A DNA stretch of 64,000 nucleotides from VXNJ01 sp965249595 (GCA_965249595.1 OZ252242.1:1302001-1366000); one strand, 5' to 3'. Shown: positions 9,027 through 18,212, counted from the first letter of the stretch. Notes: a model not told the origin generated them from the letters alone. Program-made: numbers and translations.

Positions 9027-9269
9027 TTGTTCGACCTAGGAGATTTGGAGTCGAAAACGTTCGGTAGCAGAATGCTGGCCCCACTATCAACTTCGTTCAA
9101 TACTTGAATCTCCATTATTTCGATCGTGGTTTCTTCTTGGGCATCTTGCGAATTGCCTAGTTGGCGATTATTGGCATGAATGAGGTTTTGGCCGGCTCTT
9201 CACGAGCGAGTTTAAGGGAAATTACAATTATTATCGTGTTAATGAATTATTGGAAATAATGACACTTTC
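9027..9269. promoter_or_regulatory. AT-rich divergent intergenic region, probable promoters
   Basis: This 243-base gap separates two divergently oriented accessory genes and is much richer in A/T than the surroundings, notably 9215-9265. A small hairpin, ATTATT (9246-9251) / AATAAT (9255-9260), ends 9 bases before the GTG start at 9270 and could occlude its weak ribosome site. Clear -35/-10 hexamers could not be assigned. The shared region probably carries both promoters. Confidence 0.35.
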
Positions 9270-10478
9270 GTGTTGAATCCGGCCCACAATCCCTTCGCAC
9301 CCGGTGCAGGAATTCAACCGCCCGAACTAGCGGGTCGTGAAAATATCCTCCACAGGGCCAATATCACTCTCCAGCGAGCCCGATCCGGGCATCCAAGCAG
9401 AGGAATCATATTATTCGGACTGCGCGGTGTAGGCAAAACGGTCTTGTTGGATCGAATCTGCATGCAGGCCACAGGATCCGGCATTTACACCGTCAGATTA
9501 GAAGCGGACGAGAACCAACCGTTAGCCTCCACCCTCGCACCTCAGCTCAGAGCAACATTGCTAAAGATGTCCAATCGGGCCGCTGCCAAAGACCTAGCCG
9601 AGAGAGCATTGCGCAGCCTCGCAGGCTTTGCCAACGCTCTCAGCCTCACATATGAGGGATTTGAGCTCAGAACCGATTTCGCACCCGAACCCGGCTTGGC
9701 AGATAGCGGATCGCTCGAAAGCGACCTGGCAGATTTGCTTGAAACAGTGGGCGAAGCCGCAAAGGCGGATCAGGGTTGTGTTGTCCTCGGCATTGATGAA
9801 TTCCAGTACTTCAATACCGGGGAAACGGCTGCGTTGATAAGCGCACTGCACCGTATTTCACGACTTAGTCTTCCGGTCATTTTGATTGCCGCGGGACTAC
9901 CGCAAATCAGAGGGAATGTAGGGATTGCGAAATCGTACGCTGAACGCTTATTCGAGTTCATTGAAATCGGTCAATTGGGTCCGGAAGATGCGGCGAGCGC
10001 AATTGCGAAGCCGCTGCAAAATGAAGGCCAACAAATTGAGCCGAGCGCGCTTATTGATTTGGTGTTCCAAACGCAGGGATACCCCTATTTCTTGCAAGAG
10101 TGGGGGAAGCATCTGTGGGATGTCGCTCAGTCCTTTCCGATTGATGCAAGTGACGTGTTGACCGCTACGGAATTTGCAATCGATGAACTGGACAGGGGAT
10201 TTTTTCGCGTGCGTTATGACCAACTCACCAACAAAGAAAGAGCCTATTTGCGTGCGATGGCCGATCTTGGGTCAGGCCCTCATCAATCCGGTGCCATTGC
10301 AAAAGCGCTCGGTCGTAGCGTATCGTCGCTCGGACCAACGCGACGAAGTCTGATCAGAAAAGGAATGCTCTGGAGCCCTGGACACGGTATAACTGCGTTT
10401 GCGGTGCCCGCGTTCGACGATTTCATGCGACGTGTGATATCACGAGCCGATTGGCAAAGGCAGGTTGGTCGCCGATAG
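9270..10478 (+). CDS. AAA+ ATPase (AAA_16/Orc1-Cdc6-like)
   Basis: A 402-residue STAND/ORC-like AAA+ protein. The N-terminus LNPAHNPFAPGAG then PPELAGRENIL is the hallmark opening of a widespread bacterial ATPase family. Walker A is GLRGVGKT (50-57), Walker B is VVLGIDEFQYF (near residue 175), and AAGLPQIRG follows with a sensor-like position. A C-terminal segment (about 320-395), with ALGRSVSSLGPTRRSLIRKGM, has the shape of a winged helix that could bind DNA. The start is GTG at 9270 or the adjacent TTG. Family members are stand-alone genes with poorly known roles, often near mobile or defence genes. It faces the unknown 393-residue protein, so the two may work together. Confidence 0.75.
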   Translation: MLNPAHNPFAPGAGIQPPELAGRENILHRANITLQRARSGHPSRGIILFGLRGVGKTVLLDRICMQATGSGIYTVRLEADENQPLASTLAPQLRATLLKMSNRAAAKDLAERALRSLAGFANALSLTYEGFELRTDFAPEPGLADSGSLESDLADLLETVGEAAKADQGCVVLGIDEFQYFNTGETAALISALHRISRLSLPVILIAAGLPQIRGNVGIAKSYAERLFEFIEIGQLGPEDAASAIAKPLQNEGQQIEPSALIDLVFQTQGYPYFLQEWGKHLWDVAQSFPIDASDVLTATEFAIDELDRGFFRVRYDQLTNKERAYLRAMADLGSGPHQSGAIAKALGRSVSSLGPTRRSLIRKGMLWSPGHGITAFAVPAFDDFMRRVISRADWQRQVGRR

Positions 10479-10545
10479 TTGGCGTCAAACTTTCTTGATC
10501 TCTTGGTGAATAAATTGGTTGCCGGCAGCCAGTTGCGGCCGGTTA

Positions 10546-11511
10546 CTAAATTCCCTTGGCGAGTTCCATAACTCGGTCCCGCTTGACGGCGACCGGTCCG
10601 CCCGCCTGTTCGACTGCCGCGGCGCCGGCGGCGCAGCCGATCCGAATGGCGCTGGCTATGTCGGCTCCCCTTGCCGCCATCGCCATGAACGCCCCCGCGA
10701 AAGCGTCGCCAGCGCCGACTGGGTTTATCGCCTGTACCTTTGGCGCCGGCACCGATACCGGCTCGGTCTTGCCTGGCCGGTAATGCTCCGCGCCATCTGG
10801 GCCTCGCTTGACCACGATGTGGCCAGGGTGAATACTTTGCAGATCCCTCATTTCGCGGGCCGGTTGGCCATCGAGCACCAAATGCCATTCATGGCTTGAA
10901 CCGATCAGCGCGTCAACCGCCCCGTCGAGCTCGCAGAGCTCATCAAAGGTGAGCATGTCCGGACCGGCCTGACCGATATCGAGGGCCACAAATTGCCCGG
11001 CCTCATGAGCAGCGTGGGCCAGCTCCAGCACCCCGGGGATGATAGGACGGGCCACCGCGAGATTTAAGCCGGTCAGCAGCAGCGGCCCAGTTAGCCATTG
11101 GCGGGGAACGGCCGCCAGATCAAGATTTGATCCTGGATGGAAATACGCTTGGCGCCGGCCATCAATGGAATTGACAATAACGTGGCTGGCGGTCGATAGC
11201 GCCGGCGTGGCGTGCAATTCAACGCCATTGCTCCGAAACTCCGCCGCTATCGCCCGGCCCATCAGGTCGTCGGCGATCGGGCCAACCAGCCGCGACCGCG
11301 AGGCCAATGCTGCACAGACCAATGCGGCATTGCCCGCGGTGCCGGCGGGCAGCAATCTGGCCGGTTGATCGTGCCAGACGTCGGAACGTTCGCTAAATTC
11401 GAATTCAGCGCTGGCGAATCGGTCAAGCCCGGTGATTGATATATCGCAAACCGGGCCACCAACAAATACCGCCGGCGGGGTTTTGCCGGCCGACAGATCG
11501 GCGGGGATCAT
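10546..11511 (-). CDS. PfkB-family sugar/nucleoside kinase
   Basis: Ribokinase-like enzyme that phosphorylates a sugar, sugar acid or nucleoside with ATP. It opens with VFVGGPVCDISITGL, has GTAGNAALVCAALA (signature 1 region) and ends with NPVGAGDAFAGAF (signature 2, with the catalytic Asp of GAGD). The 321-residue length is normal. The ATG at 11511 overlaps the TGA of the upstream lyase gene by 4 bases (ATGA), which decides the start and implies translational coupling. The substrate is unknown: coupling to an aspartase/fumarase-type lyase does not point to any well-known pathway. An unused in-frame extension upstream would run deep into the lyase gene. Confidence 0.85.
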   Translation of the reverse strand: MIPADLSAGKTPPAVFVGGPVCDISITGLDRFASAEFEFSERSDVWHDQPARLLPAGTAGNAALVCAALASRSRLVGPIADDLMGRAIAAEFRSNGVELHATPALSTASHVIVNSIDGRRQAYFHPGSNLDLAAVPRQWLTGPLLLTGLNLAVARPIIPGVLELAHAAHEAGQFVALDIGQAGPDMLTFDELCELDGAVDALIGSSHEWHLVLDGQPAREMRDLQSIHPGHIVVKRGPDGAEHYRPGKTEPVSVPAPKVQAINPVGAGDAFAGAFMAMAARGADIASAIRIGCAAGAAAVEQAGGPVAVKRDRVMELAKGI

Positions 11512-12896
11512 CGCACGCCGGGCTGCGTCATCGGTGCCGGATCCAAACCGGTTGACAGGTCTTGTTCGCTCAGGTCGGTCAAGCGCCGTGCGGCGTCGCG
11601 TATCGACTCCCCGGTGCGGACCGCTTCTTTGGCGATTTCGGCGGCCTTGGCGTAACCGATTCGCGGGGCCAGGGCGGTGGCCAGCATTGTGTTGCGCTGG
11701 AGCCAATAGTCAATCATCTCGGTATTGGCGTTCAGCCCGCTCACACAGCGCTGGGCAAATTCCCGCATGCCGTTACCGAGGATTTCAATCGACTGGATGA
11801 GATTGAGGGCAATTACCGGCATCATTACGTTCAGCTGCAACTGGCCAGCGGCAGCCGCCTGGGCGATCGTGGCGTCATTGCCGTAAACCTGCAGGCAGAT
11901 CATGTTCAGGCACTCAGCCATTACCGGATTGACTTTGCCGGGCATGATTGACGATCCCGGCTGCACCGCTGGCAACCGCAGTTCATCGAGGCCGGTGCGG
12001 GGGCCGGACCCCAGCAAGCGGAAATCGTTGGCGATCCGCGTCAGGTCGACCGCCAGGTCGCGCGTTGCCCCGGACAGGCGGGCAAACCGGGCCATTGACT
12101 GCATGGAATAGAAGAGGTTTGGCGACGCCTGAAGCGAAAAGCCGGTGTCTTCGGCAAGCTGCCTGACCATCATTTCTTGGTATTCGACTTCGGCGTTGAG
12201 ACCGGAGCCGACGGCGGTGCCGCCAATGCTCAGTTCCGATATCGCCCGGCCGGCCGCGTCAATTGGCGCGCCATGTCGGCTAACCGCCTCGGCGTAGGCT
12301 CCAAATTCCTGCCCCAATCGGATTGGAGTCGCGTCCTGCAGGTGGGTTCGACCGGTCTTGATGATCGAGTCCCAATCATGCGCTCGCGCGGCCAATTCGT
12401 CGGCCAACAAGTCCAATCCGGCTCTAAGCGGGAGCAACAGTTCGAGGGTCGCCAGGGCGATGGCGGTGGGGATTAAATCATTGGTCGATTGCGCCATATT
12501 GACGTGGTCATTGGGGTGGACCGGTTGGTAGTCTCCCCGCTTGCCACCGAGCAGTTCGTTGGCTCGATTCGCCAGCACTTCATTGGCATTCATGTTGTGC
12601 GAGGTGCCGGCCCCGGCCTGAAACGGATCGACGACGAATTGATCCGAGTGCTCGCCACGGCTGAGAATTTCGTCGGCGGCCGCAACGATCGCGTCCCCCA
12701 ATCGTTTGTCGAGCCGGCCGGTTCGCATGTGGGTGAGCGCGGCCGCCCTTTTGACCTGCACGGTGGCGCGGACGAACGCGCAGTGCGGCGCCAGGCCCGA
12801 AATCGGGAAGTTGGCGCGGGCGCGTTCGGTTTGAATACCCCAGAGGGCATCGTCGGGAACCCCTAATTCGCCCAGCGGATCTTTTTCGGTGCGCAT
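11508..12896 (-). CDS. Aspartase/fumarase class II superfamily lyase
   Basis: A 462-residue homotetrameric lyase that eliminates ammonia from aspartate or water from malate to give fumarate. The signature GSSIMPGKVNP is intact, as are AGAGTSHNMNANEV and DHVNMAQSTND. Features are mixed: the start GELGVPDDALWGIQT and NFPISGL favour aspartate ammonia-lyase, while GRTHLQDATPI and SIMPGKVNP (not MPAKVNP) favour fumarase. The C-terminus IGYAKAAEIAKEA is common to both. I do not assign aspA or fumC. It is the first gene of a two-gene unit with the PfkB kinase and is divergent from the dehydrogenase at 13134. Confidence 0.85.
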   Translation of the reverse strand: MRTEKDPLGELGVPDDALWGIQTERARANFPISGLAPHCAFVRATVQVKRAAALTHMRTGRLDKRLGDAIVAAADEILSRGEHSDQFVVDPFQAGAGTSHNMNANEVLANRANELLGGKRGDYQPVHPNDHVNMAQSTNDLIPTAIALATLELLLPLRAGLDLLADELAARAHDWDSIIKTGRTHLQDATPIRLGQEFGAYAEAVSRHGAPIDAAGRAISELSIGGTAVGSGLNAEVEYQEMMVRQLAEDTGFSLQASPNLFYSMQSMARFARLSGATRDLAVDLTRIANDFRLLGSGPRTGLDELRLPAVQPGSSIMPGKVNPVMAECLNMICLQVYGNDATIAQAAAAGQLQLNVMMPVIALNLIQSIEILGNGMREFAQRCVSGLNANTEMIDYWLQRNTMLATALAPRIGYAKAAEIAKEAVRTGESIRDAARRLTDLSEQDLSTGLDPAPMTQPGVR

Positions 12897-13133
12897 GAGT
12901 TGAGATCCCTACGATGTTTGTGCTGGTCGATTCGGCAGTGGGTCCGCGCCCCAATAGTTGGGGACTATCGAAACTGTAATACAAATTATTGGGCGGGCGA
13001 ATTGGAACGAGTCCAGTTGGGTGGCAATGGTTCACCGCTGGTGGGAGCGCCAAACCACGTGCTCTCGCCAGAGCCTGCGCAATGTACCAGATTGCCCAAC
13101 ACTGGGCCATAAATGAAGAGCACAGGTGGTCAA

Positions 13134-13949
13134 ATGGGTGAACTTGACGGGAAAGTTGCGATCATCACCGGGGCCGGGCGGCTGCGCAGCATCGGACGTG
13201 GCTCGGCTCTGGCTTTGGCAAGGCGAGGATGCCGGATCGTCGCGGTCGGAACCGGGCGCGACCCGGCAAGTTTTCCCGACGACGAAAAAAGGATTGGCTG
13301 GCGCGATGTCGAAAGCGTCGCCGAAGAGGTCAAGGCGCTTGGCCCAAACGCCCTGCCGACGGTGGCCGACGTCTCGCGTCGCAACCAGGTTCAGGCGGTA
13401 GTTGATGCAACCGTGGCCGAATTCGGACGCATCGATTTCCTAGTCAACAACGCGGCCGCGCCGCGGGGCGACGACCGGGTTCCTCTCATCGACCTGAGCG
13501 AAGACCAGCTCCGCCTGGTCCTCAATGTCAAGGTGCTGGGCGGTTTCTTCTGCGCCCAGGCGGTGGCACGGGTCCTGGTGGAGCAGGGCGACGGCGGCAG
13601 CATCGTCAACGTTTCCTCGATCGCCGGCAAGCGGCCGCAGGCCAATTCGACCGCCTATGCCGCCGCCAACGCCGCCATAAATGCGATGACGGCGTCGTTG
13701 GCGCAGGAACTCGGCGGCTGCGGCATCACCGTCAATGCGGTATGTCCCGGACTGGTCGAAACCTCGCGCTGGGACTCGGAAGTCGATACTGCCAGGTGGG
13801 CCGAAATGATCGCCTGCCAGGTGCCGTTGCAAAGGCCGACCGACGGCAACGAGACCGGCGAATTCATCGCATTTCTCTGCTCCAAAGCCGGTGCCTACAT
13901 CAATGGGCAGTGCATCAATTTCGACGGCGGCAAAGTCACCGGCAATTAG
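13134..13949 (+). CDS. Short-chain dehydrogenase/reductase lacking the catalytic lysine
   Basis: A 271-residue classical SDR. The cofactor motif TGAGRLRSIGRG is at 12-23, the NNAAAP block and VNVSSIAG supply the usual Asn and Ser, and the C-terminus GQCINFDGG is typical. The active-site tyrosine is Y175, but the YxxxK lysine is replaced by Asn179 (YAAAN, codon AAC). That lysine normally lowers the tyrosine pKa and binds the nicotinamide ribose, so activity is doubtful or altered. The ATG at 13134 is preferred over 13113 because AGGTGG lies 5 bases upstream. It could be a reductase using another residue, or a non-catalytic SDR-fold protein. It is transcribed toward proV. Confidence 0.85.
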   Translation: MGELDGKVAIITGAGRLRSIGRGSALALARRGCRIVAVGTGRDPASFPDDEKRIGWRDVESVAEEVKALGPNALPTVADVSRRNQVQAVVDATVAEFGRIDFLVNNAAAPRGDDRVPLIDLSEDQLRLVLNVKVLGGFFCAQAVARVLVEQGDGGSIVNVSSIAGKRPQANSTAYAAANAAINAMTASLAQELGGCGITVNAVCPGLVETSRWDSEVDTARWAEMIACQVPLQRPTDGNETGEFIAFLCSKAGAYINGQCINFDGGKVTGN

Positions 13950-14125
13950 CGGCCCGGGGCCATAAAACCTGCTTGTTGTCCAGCGCCGTTGCGTTGGGTT
14001 TTGATCGGCGCAGGAAACCCGCCGGGGTTGCTTCGACGTAGGGAATGACCCGGCCAAATGTTCCGCCTTGCGCCGAATCCGGCGTGGCGTGGTGTAATTC
14101 AGATGTTCGGGAGGGTTTCCACCAT

Positions 14126-15319
14126 ATGAGCCACGGCGCGCCAATGATCGAAGTCGATGGCCTGTGGAAAATGTTCGGCGCCGAAGCAATGCGGGCACTT
14201 GAACCGGAGCACGCTGGCAAGAGCCGGGCCCAGATCCAGGAAGAATTGGGCATTGTTGTCGCCTTGCGTAATATCTCGCTGGCCGTAAATGAGGGCGAGA
14301 TATTTGTCGTTATGGGACTCTCCGGCAGCGGCAAATCGACGCTGGTACGCTGCCTGACGCGGTTGATCGAAGCCGACCAGGGCCAGATCACCTATATGGG
14401 CCAGGATATTTGCGGTTTCTCGCCGCGGGAGCTCCGAGAATTCCGTCGTAGCACGGTCGCAATGGTGTTTCAGCATTATTCGCTGTTGCCGCATCGTCGG
14501 GTGATGGGTAACGTGGCCTTCGGTCTGGAAATCCGCGGTATGGATTCGGCCGAATCGCAGGCGACGGCCGCGCAGGCGATCGCGACGGTGGGCCTGGAGG
14601 GTTGGGAAGACTATTACCCGCACGAAATGAGTGGCGGGATGCAACAACGCGTCGGGCTCGCTCGGGCCCTTGCGGTTGACCCGCAGATCCTACTGATGGA
14701 TGAGCCGTTCAGCGGCCTTGACCCGCTTATCCGGCGCGAGATGCAGGACGAACTGCTTACCTTGCACAAGGGCCTTGGCAAGACGATCGTCTTTATCACC
14801 CACGATCTAAATGAGGCCCTCAAATTGGGTGATCGGATCGCGATCATGCGCGACGGCGAGATCATCCAGGAGGGAACGCCGGAGACGATCGTGACCCGCC
14901 CCGTCGATTCCTACGTGACCGAATTTGTCCAGGATGTGTCGCCGGCCAAAGTGATAAGAGCGCGGGCGGTGATGGACGAAGCTAAGGCGGTGGTAAACGA
15001 GGGCGATTCGCCGGCGACGGCGTTGCAAAAAATGAATGAATTGGGAGTTGATTCAGCCTTCCTGGTGGACGCAAATGCCCGCCTGCGTGGCCTCCTGACC
15101 ACAGACGAGGCGGAGCTGCAATTAGCCCAACGGTCAAAGACCCTCAAAGGCGTGTCGGCGGCCGAGGCCGTAACCGCCGGCGAGGATGCGGTGATCGAAT
15201 CGATCATTCCGATGGCGGCAAGGACCGATCGACCTATTGCGGTTGTCGGCGCCGACGGGAGATTGCTAGGCGAGATTCATCGGGTCAACCTGCTCAACGG
15301 GATGGTCAGCACTGGTTAG
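14126..15319 (+). CDS. proV: Glycine betaine/proline ABC transporter ATP-binding protein
   Basis: The 397-residue ATPase subunit of a ProU/OpuA-type importer of betaine, proline or related osmolytes. Walker A GLSGSGKST (64-72), the LSGGQ-type signature MSGGMQQRVGLARAL, Walker B ILLMDEPF and the H-loop ITHDLNEAL are intact. The long N-terminal stretch before Walker A and the C-terminal ~120 residues (two CBS repeats, DSPATALQKMNELGVDSAFL and the following block) are ProV-specific; the CBS pair senses ionic strength. The start at 14126 has GGGAGGG 10 bases upstream, whereas the longer open frame has no family sequence. proW follows 11 bases after the stop. Confidence 0.95.
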   Translation: MSHGAPMIEVDGLWKMFGAEAMRALEPEHAGKSRAQIQEELGIVVALRNISLAVNEGEIFVVMGLSGSGKSTLVRCLTRLIEADQGQITYMGQDICGFSPRELREFRRSTVAMVFQHYSLLPHRRVMGNVAFGLEIRGMDSAESQATAAQAIATVGLEGWEDYYPHEMSGGMQQRVGLARALAVDPQILLMDEPFSGLDPLIRREMQDELLTLHKGLGKTIVFITHDLNEALKLGDRIAIMRDGEIIQEGTPETIVTRPVDSYVTEFVQDVSPAKVIRARAVMDEAKAVVNEGDSPATALQKMNELGVDSAFLVDANARLRGLLTTDEAELQLAQRSKTLKGVSAAEAVTAGEDAVIESIIPMAARTDRPIAVVGADGRLLGEIHRVNLLNGMVSTG

Positions 15320-15330
15320 GGAAACGTGAC

Positions 15331-16386
15331 ATGGGGAAATTTCTAAGCGGCAGCATCGTCTCCGTTACATCCATTGAGGGCCTCGTCGCCGATGCCGGAC
15401 AGCGCTATCGGCGCTGGGCGCTTGCCGCAGCCGCATTGGTCATCGTGCTGGCAGCGAGCCTGATGTTTTGGGGCCCGGCGATGGAATTTCCCACCACCGT
15501 CACCAGTACCGTTTCCAGCGATGGTTCGATTGCCTTGGATCAGTCGCTGCGCAATGTAACCAGCCGTGCGATTGACGATGTCTTTGATTGGCTGACCGTG
15601 GAGGGAGCATGGCTGTTCGACGGCATCAGTACCGGGGTCACCTTCGCCTTGGTGAATATTGAACGCCTCCTGATTTGGGCGCCCTGGCCGGCCGTCGTCG
15701 TCGGCCTGTCACTGCTGGCCTTTACCGCCGGGGGATGGCGCCTCGTTATGTTTACGGCGTTGGCCCTGCTCTTTATCGGTTTTATGGGCCTTTGGGAAAA
15801 CACCATGGACACCGTGGCCCTTATGGTGGTGGCGGTCGCCGTGGCGACGGCGGTGGGCCTGCCGCTGGGGGTATTGGCCGCGAGCAGTCGAATTGCCAAC
15901 AATCTGATGCGACCGATATTGGACGGCATGCAGACCATGCCCAGCTTCGTCTATCTGTTGCCGGGAATACTCTTCTTTGGACTTGGCAAACCGGCCGGAA
16001 TATTTGCCACGATCGTATATGCCGTCCCGCCGATCATCCGATTGACAAATCTTGGAATCCGCCAAGTTTCACCCGATACCGTTGAGGCGGCCCGGGCATT
16101 CGGGTCATCTCCTATCCAGGTTCTAACCAAGGTCCAAATCCCTATCGCCCTACCGACGATCATGGCTGGTATCAACCAGACGACGATGATGGCCCTGGCA
16201 ATGGTGACCATCGCCAGCCTGGTGGCCGCCGGTGGCCTCGGTGACAACGTGAATCGGGCCCTGCAGAAGAACGAGGCGGGCAACGGGTTGCTGGCCGGCC
16301 TGGCGATCGTATTCCTGGCCATCATCATCGATCGCTTGACCCAATCCGTAGCCAGCAGTCGCCAAATCGCCTTGGGCGTCGGTTAA
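15331..16386 (+). CDS. proW: Glycine betaine/proline ABC transporter permease
   Basis: The 351-residue membrane permease partner of ProV. It has hydrophobic segments at about 30-50, 110-130, 135-152, 157-185, 210-235 and 265-330. The cytoplasmic EAA loop is seen as VEAARAFGSSPIQVLTKVQIPIA, the site that docks on the ATPase, preceded by MPSFVYLLPGILFFGLG, characteristic of ProW/OpuAB. An N-terminal ~100-residue extension precedes the transport core, as in other ProW proteins. It lies 11 bases downstream of proV. The binding-protein gene proX would normally follow directly but is displaced by an insertion sequence. Confidence 0.95.
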   Translation: MGKFLSGSIVSVTSIEGLVADAGQRYRRWALAAAALVIVLAASLMFWGPAMEFPTTVTSTVSSDGSIALDQSLRNVTSRAIDDVFDWLTVEGAWLFDGISTGVTFALVNIERLLIWAPWPAVVVGLSLLAFTAGGWRLVMFTALALLFIGFMGLWENTMDTVALMVVAVAVATAVGLPLGVLAASSRIANNLMRPILDGMQTMPSFVYLLPGILFFGLGKPAGIFATIVYAVPPIIRLTNLGIRQVSPDTVEAARAFGSSPIQVLTKVQIPIALPTIMAGINQTTMMALAMVTIASLVAAGGLGDNVNRALQKNEAGNGLLAGLAIVFLAIIIDRLTQSVASSRQIALGVG

Positions 16387-16444
16387 CCGCTATTGACTTT
16401 CAGGCCTGGCGGACGGTCCCGAACTCCCCATCGGCCATACGTTT

Positions 16445-16462
16445 AACGGGGATCCACCGAAA
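16445..16462 (+). repeat. Left terminal inverted repeat of IS1380-type element
   Basis: AACGGGGATCCACCGAAA matches the complement of the right end over all 18 positions. The TTAA at 16443-16446 partly overlaps this repeat and is the presumed target-site duplication. Confidence 0.85.
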
Positions 16463-18117
16463 TTGTCGACAAGCTGCCATTTCCGGTCCTGACGAATCAA
16501 TCATCTGCCACCATCACCGGTTAATGCGCTGCCACCGCCGCTGCAATCGCCCAACAGCGCTGCAAATGCCGGCCAGTTGGCCAGTCAAGGCCCCTATCTG
16601 CGGCCGCTGGGATGCTTAACGCCCACAGGTAGGGGTGATTACATCCGCAGTCCCCGTGGACCGCGGGGGTCAGATAGGCTGCGGCAGCCCCCGCAGCCGG
16701 GAAAGCGCGATCTTGATCTGATCTGCCCAGGGCCAGCGCAACGGCCGATGCAGGGTGTAGCGACGCGCCGACCTGCTCAATCGTCCCGGCAGGGCGAATA
16801 TCCTCCGCCGCAGGGTGGGAGTGGTAACGACTGAGCCGTCGCCAGAGCCGATTACGGCGATCCAGCGGCCGAGCTTGTGGGCGGTCGCCGGTATCGCCAG
16901 CCACAGCGGCGTTGGCGGTAAAGCTCCCCGCTGGCATGTGGTTGCGGCCGACGCCGTACTTTAGGTCCTTGATCGCGTTCTCGATTTCGGCATGACGGCG
17001 ATGATCGGCCTCCAGGGAGATCATCTCTCCCTTGCGGTCGGTGATGAAGGCGTGGTAAGAGTAATTGGCCAGCAGGGCCAGCGGCGACCCCGGTGTGGGT
17101 TTTACCCGTCTTACGATCAGACGCAGCGGTTCTGAATTCTCCGAAGGGGGCATAGGCTATCTCGGCTGCGTCGGCGGCGCCATCGAGCCAGTACTCTAGC
17201 GGAGTCCAGTCCTCCTCGGCTATCTCTTCGATCTTCTGACGCAGGCTAGAGTGCTGGCGGACAGTTATCGAGAAGCGTACGTTGTGCTCTCGGCCGGTGG
17301 CAACGATCCGCTTTGAGTAGAAACCGGAGTCGGCGCGCATCGTCAGCTGCCCCTTAGCGCCGGCATAGCGCACCCGGCTTACGGTCTCGCGGTGAGAAAG
17401 TGCGCCGCGCCGCGGCCGGTGTTGGCCCGGCCCCTGCGCAGACGGGCAAAGAGCACCTGGCCGGTTCCGGCGGCAACCGCCAGTAAGGGATGGTAGCCAC
17501 GCACTCCGCATATAGCAGTGATCACGGGCGCCATCTTTTTTGCGACCGTAAGTCTGGCCGACGGTCGAGTCAAGATCAATGGTGAAGGGATCCCTGCCGG
17601 GACCGGCGCCGGCATCCCCGGCCCGCCGCCGCCGCTGGCGGCTGATCCCATCCAGCTCAGCGTACGTGTCCCCATCTGAAACTGCGCCGGAATGTCCCCA
17701 GAGTAGAAGGGGCCTTGACCTTAAAGCCCAGCACCTTCTCGGTATCGCCCGAGCGCAGGACATCGGCATCGTCGATGCAGTCTCCGCCGCCAAGGGCCGA
17801 GGCCACCAGCGTCTGCAGCTTGTCGGAGGCATTGGCGGCGCCGGGAGTTGAGCCCAGGGTAAGGCGGGAGTCGCTAAGTTCCCCAAGTCCCAGGCGCTTA
17901 GCCAGGGTCATCGGCAGGAGCAGTCCGGCATTGGCCACCAGGTTCTTCTCGTCGAAGGCGATCTGGACGCGGTCGCGGTTAATAGTTGGTAGCATCTTTT
18001 AGGTGCTCCCTGTTTCTTGTGAATTTGGTCGTCGTAAACCAATTTTCCCAAGATACGGGGAAGCACTTTTTCTTATTTCAGGGCCGGTCCGCCAGAGATG
18101 TTTCGGTGGATCCCCGT
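16447..18117 (-). mobile_element. Decayed IS1380-family insertion sequence between proW and proX
   Basis: A 1,671-base element bounded by inverted repeats sharing the core AACGGGGATCCACCGAAA: 16445-16462 on the left, and its exact complement TTTCGGTGGATCCCCGTT at 18101-18118 on the right. A TTAA flanks each side (16443-16446 and 18118-18121) and reads as a 4-base target duplication. Size, terminal sequence and the transposase it carries fit the IS1380 family. The transposase frame is broken repeatedly, so the copy cannot move by itself, but both ends look intact and could be mobilised in trans. It splits an osmolyte-transporter operon. Confidence 0.85.
16670..17995 (-). pseudogene. IS1380-family transposase, multiply frameshifted
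   Basis: Transposase coding can be followed across at least five changes of frame. In order they are LPTINRDRVQIAFDEKNLV (from 17995), GDTEKVLGFKVKAPSTLG, DPFTIDLDSTVGQTYGRKK in a second frame, RGYHPLLAVAAGTGQVL in a third, LTMRADSGFYSKRIV back in the second, YSYHAFITDRKGEM and IENAIKDLKYGVGRNHMP in another, and a C-terminal tail ending with RLRGLPQPI before a TGA at 16670. Acidic catalytic positions (IDLDSTV, MRADSGF, AEIENAI) survive within the fragments. The number of lesions means the gene is dead rather than regulated by programmed frameshifting. Confidence 0.85.
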
Positions 18118-18118
18118 T
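18101..18118 (-). repeat. Right terminal inverted repeat of IS1380-type element
   Basis: TTTCGGTGGATCCCCGTT is the exact complement of the left repeat. It is followed by the second TTAA copy (18118-18121). The transposase starts about 120 bases inside this end, as usual for the family. Confidence 0.85.
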
Positions 18119-18200
18119 TAAGCTAAGTTACAAATACTGTCAACTGATGTTCGCCAAAGCTTCGGCCAAAAAACCATGCGCTTTGGCGATTGAGACGAGC

Positions 18201-18212
18201 ATATATATATAT
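18201..18212 (+). repeat. (AT)6 dinucleotide tract between ribosome site and proX start
   Basis: Six AT units run directly into the ATG of proX at 18211. A purine-rich stretch (GAGACGAG, 18192-18199) just before it is the only plausible ribosome binding site, so the tract forms the spacer. Slipped-strand changes in repeat number would alter that spacing and could tune translation. The tract is short, so high-frequency variation is unproven. Confidence 0.5.

Noticed and set aside
16521..17995. Programmed frameshifting in the IS transposase
   Set aside because: At least five shifts in scattered places without a slippery heptamer point to decay, not regulation.
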